Assembly (NCBI GenBank): GCA_000824805.1
Contig: CCNA01000003.1
Coordinates: 1 to 64,000 of the forward strand
Origin: Mesorhizobium sp. SOD10
GTDB lineage: Bacteria > Pseudomonadota > Alphaproteobacteria > Rhizobiales > Rhizobiaceae
Length of the DNA: 64,000 bases
Reading direction: 5' to 3'
Part shown: positions 59,066-64,000 of the stretch, in pieces
How the letters are laid out: every line of letters starts with the position of its first letter
Position numbering within the stretch: the stretch's first letter is position 1
The notes under the pieces: model-generated
The model's database searches: none
What the model was told of the DNA's origin: nothing
Seen by the model: only the letters and a program-made list of their open reading frames with translations
Made by a program: the position numbers and the translations under genes

Positions 59066-59817
59066 GACAGGCGCCACTTTCCCCGCAGATGACGATCGCG
59101 CTCCCCGTCCTGGGTGCGGCATCGATCCTGCTTGCCTGGCAATACCTCCTGCCGCTGCTCGGGGTGCCGGCCTATATCGTGCCGACGCCGACGGCGATCT
59201 TCGGCGTCTTCCAGAAGAACTTTTCGCTTCTTGTCGACAATCTGCGGCCAACGCTGATCGAGGCGCTCGCCGGCTTCGTCATTGGCAATCTGGCTGCCGT
59301 GCTGCTTGCCGTTCTCTTCGTGCACAGCCGCGTCCTGCAGGCCGCCTATTTCCCAATCGTGCTCTTCTTCAACACCATTCCGATCCTGGCGCTGTCGCCG
59401 ATCATCATCCTGATCTTCGGTCTCGGCATGACGCCGAAAATCGTCATCGCCGCGGTGATCTGTTTCTTCCCGACGCTGGTAAACATGATCCGCGGCCTCG
59501 ATTCGGCCAGCGACAACGAGCACGAGCTGTTCCGGGTGCTGTCGGCGACACGCTCGGAGATTTTTTGGAGCCTGCGCCTGCCGCGCGCCCTTCCGATGCT
59601 GTTCTCCTCGCTCAGGATCGCGTCGGCCACCGCCGTGATCGGCGCCATCGTCGGCGAGTGGATCGGCTCGGACAAGGGGCTCGGCGCGCTGATCATCCAG
59701 GCGACCTTCAATTACCAGTCCGACCGGCTTTATGCGGCGATCGTACTATCATCGTCGCTGTCGATCGCGCTGTTCTGTATCGTCGTGCTGATCGAGCGGC
59801 GGGCTATCCGCTATTAG
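59062..59817 (+). CDS. NitT/TauT-type ABC transporter permease
   Basis: A 251 aa inner membrane protein with about six membrane segments and the ATPase-coupling EAA-like loop in EHELFRVLSATRSEIFWSLRLPRALPMLFSSLRIA (about 152-186). It begins MRQAPLSPQMTIALPVLG. The gene overlaps the ATPase by 4 bp and ends the catabolic/transport run. Substrate unknown, probably that of the linked enzymes. Confidence 0.9.
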   Translation: MRQAPLSPQMTIALPVLGAASILLAWQYLLPLLGVPAYIVPTPTAIFGVFQKNFSLLVDNLRPTLIEALAGFVIGNLAAVLLAVLFVHSRVLQAAYFPIVLFFNTIPILALSPIIILIFGLGMTPKIVIAAVICFFPTLVNMIRGLDSASDNEHELFRVLSATRSEIFWSLRLPRALPMLFSSLRIASATAVIGAIVGEWIGSDKGLGALIIQATFNYQSDRLYAAIVLSSSLSIALFCIVVLIERRAIRY

Positions 59818-59974
59818 GGCAACGCCAGGGAAGTGCGTGGCGACCTTCCAAAACTGTACGAAAACAGACTCTTATAGCGACTCCGCGATGTTGTGAAACG
59901 CCGAGCCGCTCCAGCTGCCCCTTTGGCTTCGAATTTGAGGTTCCCGTTGCGAAAAGGCGATCGCAGCGGGCTCC

Positions 59975-59989
59975 TGTTGCGCTGCAACA
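59975..59989. promoter_or_regulatory. Perfect dyad upstream of the ROK regulator, candidate operator
   Basis: TGTTGC-GCT-GCAACA is a perfect 6-3-6 inverted repeat, 75 bp before the regulator start in a 246 bp gap with AT-rich promoter-like DNA (TTGACT about 60013). It suits autoregulation by the ROK protein. Confidence 0.5.
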
Positions 59990-60063
59990 AGAGATATTTT
60001 TGAATTCCATTTGACTGAATAAATCTTCTCTGCAAGTCTTGCCCACAAGTGGGAGCGCAAGGC

Positions 60064-61230
60064 ATGGCGTTGCGGGGGACCAATCAGGAATTCGGGCGGC
60101 CGTACAACCGGCGCATCGTGCTCGAATCCATCCGCCGCTTCGGCCCCATTGCTCGCGGCGATATCGCCCGCCATGTCGGACTGACCGTCCAGACCGTTTC
60201 GACCATCGTTCGCGAGCTGGAGGCGCAAGGTTACATCCTGTCGGTTCGCGAGGAGCCGAAGGGCCGTGGCCTGCCGCCGGCGACGCTGCGTATCAATCCG
60301 GAAGGCGGTTATGCCGTCGGCATCCACCTCACCCCGCTCGGCATCGACGCGGCGCTGATCAATCTCAGCGGCGACGTCGTCGAGAGCGCGCACGGAGAGG
60401 CGCCAAACGCCGCTCCCGACGACGCGTTCGAAGCAATCGGCGCCATGGTCGCCGAGATGACCGGGCGCCGCCCGGGCGGCCGCGTCATCGGTATCGGCAT
60501 GGCGCTTCCGGGCCCGTTCGGTGTTGAACCCATGAGCTTCGTCGGCCCGACCACCATGGCCGGCTGGCAGGATGTTCCGCTGCGCGAGCGGCTGACAGCA
60601 GCCACTGGCCTGCCGGCCTTCTTCGAAAACGATATGGCTGCCGCCGCCATGGGCGAACGCCTCTACGGTCTCGGCGCAAAGCATTCCGAGTGTTACTATC
60701 TCTATTTCGGCGTCGGGCTCGGCGGCGCCATGCTGCATGACGGCAGCGCGTTGCGCGGCGCCTGGGGCAATGCCGGCGAGATCGGCCACATCCCGGTCGT
60801 TCCGGATGGTGAACCATGCCCCTGCGGCAATCGCGGCTGCCTCGAACGCTACATTTCGCTGGACGCGCGAAGCCGCTGGAGCGGCGACGACGCTGGCTGG
60901 GTGGCCGAGGTCGCGCCCGTCTTCCGCAACGCGATCGCTATCATCGAGAACCTCTTCGATCCTGAAACGATCGTCCTTGGCGGATTGGCCTCGCCTGCTC
61001 TGCTTAAACGGCTGGCGACATCGGGGCATCCGCTGCTGAATTCGGTCTCGGCGCGCAAGGATCGCACCACGCCGCGCATCCTGGTGGCACAAGGCGGCCA
61101 GCATGCGGTGCTGCGAGGAGCGGCGGCGCTTGCCGTTTCGGGCGTGCTTTCCCCGCGCTTCGGCCAGATCTTCACCGCCAAGCGGCTGCGCGATGGCGAC
61201 CTTCTGAGAGGCGGAGACGTCGCGCCATGA
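60064..61230 (+). CDS. ROK family transcriptional regulator
   Basis: The 388 aa protein has an N-terminal winged helix (about 13-65, RRIVLESIRRFGPIARGDIARHVGLTVQTVSTIVRELE) and a sugar-kinase-like ROK domain with the zinc site CPCGNRGCLERY (about 255-266). NagC/Mlc/XylR relatives bind sugars or phosphosugars. ATG 60064 (GGGAG upstream) was preferred over GTG 60049. It overlaps the downstream sugar ATPase gene by 4 bp and so likely regulates the transporter. Confidence 0.88.
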   Translation: MALRGTNQEFGRPYNRRIVLESIRRFGPIARGDIARHVGLTVQTVSTIVRELEAQGYILSVREEPKGRGLPPATLRINPEGGYAVGIHLTPLGIDAALINLSGDVVESAHGEAPNAAPDDAFEAIGAMVAEMTGRRPGGRVIGIGMALPGPFGVEPMSFVGPTTMAGWQDVPLRERLTAATGLPAFFENDMAAAAMGERLYGLGAKHSECYYLYFGVGLGGAMLHDGSALRGAWGNAGEIGHIPVVPDGEPCPCGNRGCLERYISLDARSRWSGDDAGWVAEVAPVFRNAIAIIENLFDPETIVLGGLASPALLKRLATSGHPLLNSVSARKDRTTPRILVAQGGQHAVLRGAAALAVSGVLSPRFGQIFTAKRLRDGDLLRGGDVAP

Positions 61231-61991
61231 GCGAACCCCTGCTGGTCCTCGACAATGTCACCAAGAACTACGGCGCCATCCAGGCGCTGCGCGGCATCAG
61301 CTTTTCGATCGGACGCGGCGAGGTCGTGGCGCTGCTAGGCGACAACGGCGCCGGCAAGTCGACGCTGGTCAAGATCATCGCCGGCGGGCTCGAACCGACC
61401 TCGGGCCGCATGCTGTTTGAAGGCAAGGAATTCCTCGCCAGGTCTCCGGCCGAGGCCAAGGCCGCCGGCATCGAGACCGTCTACCAGGACCTTTCGCTCT
61501 GCACCAATGTCGATGTGGTGGCCAATTTCTTCATGGGACGCGAGATCACGCGCAAGGTGCTGGGCGTTCCGGTGCTCGACGAGCGCGCCATGGAAGCGGT
61601 GGTCGGCAAGGCGCTGGCCAATGCCGGCACACGTATTCCCTCGCTGCGTACCAAGGTCGAGCATCTTTCGGGCGGCCAGCGGCAGGCGATCGAGCTCAAC
61701 CGCTTCGTCCATTGGGGCGGCAAGCTGGTGCTGCTCGACGAACCCTTCGCCGCGCTCGGCGTCGAACAGACCCGCCGCGGCCTCGACATGATCCGCCAGG
61801 TGGCGAGCCAGGGCATCGGCGTCGTCATCATCACCCACATCATGCAGCAGGCCTTCCAGGTCGCCGACCGGATCGTTGTGATCCGCCACGGCGTCGTGGC
61901 CGGCGACGTTGCCCGCAACAAGACAAGTCCCGATGCGGTGATCAATATGATCACCGGGGAGACGCTCGCCGGTGCCGGACCGGCGAGCTGA
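61227..61991 (+). CDS. Sugar ABC transporter ATPase (CUT2 type, single domain)
   Basis: A 254 aa single nucleotide-binding domain related to RbsA/FrcA; it is half the length of two-domain RbsA and like FrcA. Walker A GDNGAGKST (about 38-46), signature LSGGQRQAIELNRF (about 148-161), Walker B LVLLDEPFAALG (about 167-178) and H-loop ITHIMQQAFQVAD are intact. Presumably a dimer energises the permease at 63171. Confidence 0.9.
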   Translation: MSEPLLVLDNVTKNYGAIQALRGISFSIGRGEVVALLGDNGAGKSTLVKIIAGGLEPTSGRMLFEGKEFLARSPAEAKAAGIETVYQDLSLCTNVDVVANFFMGREITRKVLGVPVLDERAMEAVVGKALANAGTRIPSLRTKVEHLSGGQRQAIELNRFVHWGGKLVLLDEPFAALGVEQTRRGLDMIRQVASQGIGVVIITHIMQQAFQVADRIVVIRHGVVAGDVARNKTSPDAVINMITGETLAGAGPAS

Positions 61992-62030
61992 GAACCAACG
62001 AGGGGTCCGGCGAGAAGAGGAGCGAACGAC

Positions 62031-63071
62031 ATGAAGCGAATGCTACTTTCTGTCTTCGGTATCCTGGCACTGGCCGTTGCCACGCTCACGCCGGCATTCG
62101 CCCAGTCCAAAGGTACCGTCTATTACCTGGTGCCGACACTGCTCGATGAATTCCAGACCGGCTCGGTAAGCGCGCTGGAACTATTCCTGAAACAGGTCGG
62201 CTACGAGATGAAGACGCTGAACGCCGACAACAAGACCGACGCTCAGCAATCGCAGATGAATGACGTGATTGCCCTAAAGCCGAAGGCGATCATCCTCGCC
62301 GCTGTCGACTTCAACGCACTGAAGCCGTCGGTGGAGGCCGCGCGGGCCGCCGGAATCCCGGTGGTCGAGTTCGACCGCCAGATCACCGCGACACCGTCCG
62401 ACTTCACCTCCGTCGCCGGCACGGTCGAGATCGGCCACATCGCGGCCGACCAGGCCGAAGCGCTGCTGAAGGCCAAGAACGGCGCGGCCAAAGGCAAGAT
62501 CCTGCAGGTGCTCGGCGATCCCGGCGACCCTTATACCCTCGATATCCAGAAGGGTTTTGAGGAAAAGATGAAGGCGTTTCCGGACGTTAAGATCATCTCG
62601 CTACCGGCCATGCAGTGGGAAGCGAGCAACGCCGGCACGATCGTCGCCGACCAGATGCTGGCCAATCCCGACATCGACCTGATCTTCAGCCATGCCGCCC
62701 ACCTGTCGGTCGCCGCGGTTGCTTCGCTTGAAGCCGCCGGCAAGAAGCCGGGCGATGTCATGCTGATGAGCTCGAACGGCGCGCCTGTCGGCCTCGACCT
62801 GATCCGCAAGGGTTGGCTGAACGTCGAGGTCGAGCAGCCGCTTTACGCACAGGCCGCCGCTGTCGCCATGTTCATGGACAAGGTCGCCAACAAGCAGGAG
62901 ATCAAGCCCGGCGACTATGACGTGCTCGGCCTGAAGTCGGTGGTGACCAAGGAAGCCTGGGGCCCCAACATCAAGATCCCGGGTGCGGCGATCACCAAGG
63001 CGAATGTCGACAACCCCGCCTTCTGGGGCAATCAGAAGCCGCCGACGGAAACCATCAAGTCCGTCGAATAG
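62031..63071 (+). CDS. Sugar ABC transporter periplasmic binding protein (CUT2 type)
   Basis: A 346 aa binding protein with a signal peptide ([24 protein letters not shown], cleavage after AFA). The mature part has the RbsB-like fold: [47 protein letters not shown] and [15 protein letters not shown]. It likely binds a pentose or hexose. It is separated by a strong hairpin from the permease, which is consistent with higher expression of the binding protein. Confidence 0.9.
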   Translation: MKRMLLSVFGILALAVATLTPAFAQSKGTVYYLVPTLLDEFQTGSVSALELFLKQVGYEMKTLNADNKTDAQQSQMNDVIALKPKAIILAAVDFNALKPSVEAARAAGIPVVEFDRQITATPSDFTSVAGTVEIGHIAADQAEALLKAKNGAAKGKILQVLGDPGDPYTLDIQKGFEEKMKAFPDVKIISLPAMQWEASNAGTIVADQMLANPDIDLIFSHAAHLSVAAVASLEAAGKKPGDVMLMSSNGAPVGLDLIRKGWLNVEVEQPLYAQAAAVAMFMDKVANKQEIKPGDYDVLGLKSVVTKEAWGPNIKIPGAAITKANVDNPAFWGNQKPPTETIKSVE

Positions 63072-63086
63072 GCTTTCCCAGCAGAG

Positions 63087-63110
63087 CCCCGGGCCGCACG
63101 CGGCCCGGGG
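63087..63110 (+). terminator. GC-rich hairpin between binding protein and permease genes
   Basis: CCCCGGGCCGC and GCGGCCCGGGG (63087-63097 with 63100-63110) pair perfectly. No T run follows, so it is likelier a 3' end stabiliser or partial attenuator than a full terminator. Confidence 0.6.
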
Positions 63111-63170
63111 GCCTCGCAGCCCGCCCCGCGGCGGCCGCGCATTCAAACCCGACGCTAACCGGATCGGCCG

Positions 63171-64000
63171 ATGAGCCCACGCACCCGCCATAGTCTCGAA
63201 CTCGTGCTCGACAATCTCGTCTGGTTCATGCTGGTTTTCGTGCTGGCGGTGTTCTCGATCTTCATTCCGAACTTCTTCCAGCTCGGCATCTTCGCCAACA
63301 TCGTCGAGGCGTCCAGCGTGCTCGGCGTCATGTCGATCGGCCTGGCGCTGGTCATCATTGCCGGCCACATGGACCTGTCGGTCGAATCGGTCGCGGCGCT
63401 CAGCGCCATGGCGGTCGGCATCATGTTCTGCTCGTCCGGCATCGGCCTCGGCCTGCAGCTGTATCCGGACTGGTTGATGGTGCCGGTCTCGCTCGTCATC
63501 GCGCTGGCCGTGGGCGCCATCATCGGCGTCATCAACGGTTTCCTCATCGTCAGGCTGCAAATGAGCGCCTTCATCATCACGCTGGCCTCCTACATCTGGG
63601 TGCGCGGCCTTGTGCTGGTGATTTCCGGTGGACGCTCGGCGCAGGATCTGGCGCCTGCGATCCGCTGGTTCGGCATCCAGCGCCTCGCCGGCCTGCCGCT
63701 CACCGCCTGGATCGCCGTCGCCTGCTTCGTGGTCTTCTCGCTGATTCTGGCCAAGACGCCGTTCGGCCGCCATCTAGTGATGATCGGCGGCAATGAGACC
63801 GCGACCTTCCGCGCCGGCATCCGCGTCAACCGCAACCTGATTATCGCTTTCGTGCTTGCCGGTGCGATTGCCGGCCTTGCCGGCTGGCTGCTCGCCATCC
63901 GCACCTCCGGCGCCACCGCCAATCTGGGCGTCGGCCTCCTGTTCAACGCCTTCGCCGCCGTCGTCATCGGCGGCGTCAGCCTGAAGGGCGGTGTCGGCAC
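63171..64000 (+). CDS. Sugar ABC transporter permease (CUT2 type), 3' end outside the window
   Basis: An open frame from ATG 63171 (MSPRTRHSLELVLDNLVW) to the window edge, 276 codons visible of a usual 320-350. Multiple membrane segments are seen, with GLALVIIAGHMDLSVESV (about 60-77), GAIIGVINGFLIVRLQMSAFIITL and GIRVNRNLIIAFVLAGAIAGLAGWLLA; these match the RbsC/FrcC type. It completes the ATPase/binding protein importer. The end of the gene is not visible. Confidence 0.85.
   Translation, partial: MSPRTRHSLELVLDNLVWFMLVFVLAVFSIFIPNFFQLGIFANIVEASSVLGVMSIGLALVIIAGHMDLSVESVAALSAMAVGIMFCSSGIGLGLQLYPDWLMVPVSLVIALAVGAIIGVINGFLIVRLQMSAFIITLASYIWVRGLVLVISGGRSAQDLAPAIRWFGIQRLAGLPLTAWIAVACFVVFSLILAKTPFGRHLVMIGGNETATFRAGIRVNRNLIIAFVLAGAIAGLAGWLLAIRTSGATANLGVGLLFNAFAAVVIGGVSLKGGVG

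Overview
The window is a 64 kb piece of a GC-rich alphaproteobacterial chromosome. Gene content, gene order and short interspersed repeats point to Hyphomicrobiales, most likely Mesorhizobium or a close relative. The markers are the zeta-type ATPase inhibitor beside purCSQ, the purL-bolA-grxD neighbourhood, a long suf operon, and several families of roughly 50-105 bp palindromic repeats. I see no phage, insertion sequence, CRISPR array, rRNA or tRNA gene. Most of it reads as core chromosome, with accessory catabolic and transport genes after about 51.8 kb.

Region by region. 0-9.7 kb: an HpcH/HpaI aldolase, the F1 ATPase inhibitor, purC-purS-purQ, a divergent DUF1127/MocR pair, purL, a small membrane protein and bolA. 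9.7-12 kb: an opposite-strand pair, a two-domain multicopper oxidase translationally coupled to a ZIP metal transporter, lying between bolA and grxD. 12-23.8 kb: grxD, a Bcr/CflA exporter, an inositol-phosphatase-like gene, ttcA, rpsD, an RNB nuclease, murI, trmJ, icd and a GST. 23.8-31.7 kb: alaS, recA, the pseudouridine pair psuK-psuG, a TfoX-N protein, a GFA protein and a RidA-like protein. 31.7-39 kb: the operon cysteine desulfurase-sufB-sufC-sufD-sufS-sufT-sufA, with an Irr-like box upstream. 39-51.7 kb: a hydrolase, PAP2 and GT39 genes (possibly lipid A modification), tyrS, a very large AsmA/YhdP-like protein, a bcp peroxiredoxin, an acyltransferase/fatty acid hydroxylase pair and an M23 peptidase. 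51.8-59.8 kb: a catabolic cluster (M20 deacylase, creatinase/DoeA-like M24 protein, FAD-linked 2-hydroxyacid dehydrogenase, FadR-type regulator, VOC protein, NitT/TauT-type ABC importer). 60-64 kb: a ROK regulator and a ribose/fructose-type sugar ABC importer whose permease runs off the window.

How the genes work together. Purine synthesis is split between purCSQ and purL. Iron and sulfur functions recur: suf operon, bolA/grxD, the oxidase-ZIP pair and the putative Irr box. The 51.8-59.8 kb cluster looks like a complete uptake-and-degradation unit for an unidentified acylated or cyclic nitrogen compound.

The most unusual signals are: a creatinase-like M24 enzyme that has lost metal ligands; a pseudouridine kinase that appears to lack an internal segment; repeats that abut or supply stop codons in three places; paired direct repeats 31 bp apart at the MocR/DUF1127 promoter; a terminator-like hairpin just after the rpsD promoter; and the coupled oxidase-ZIP module.
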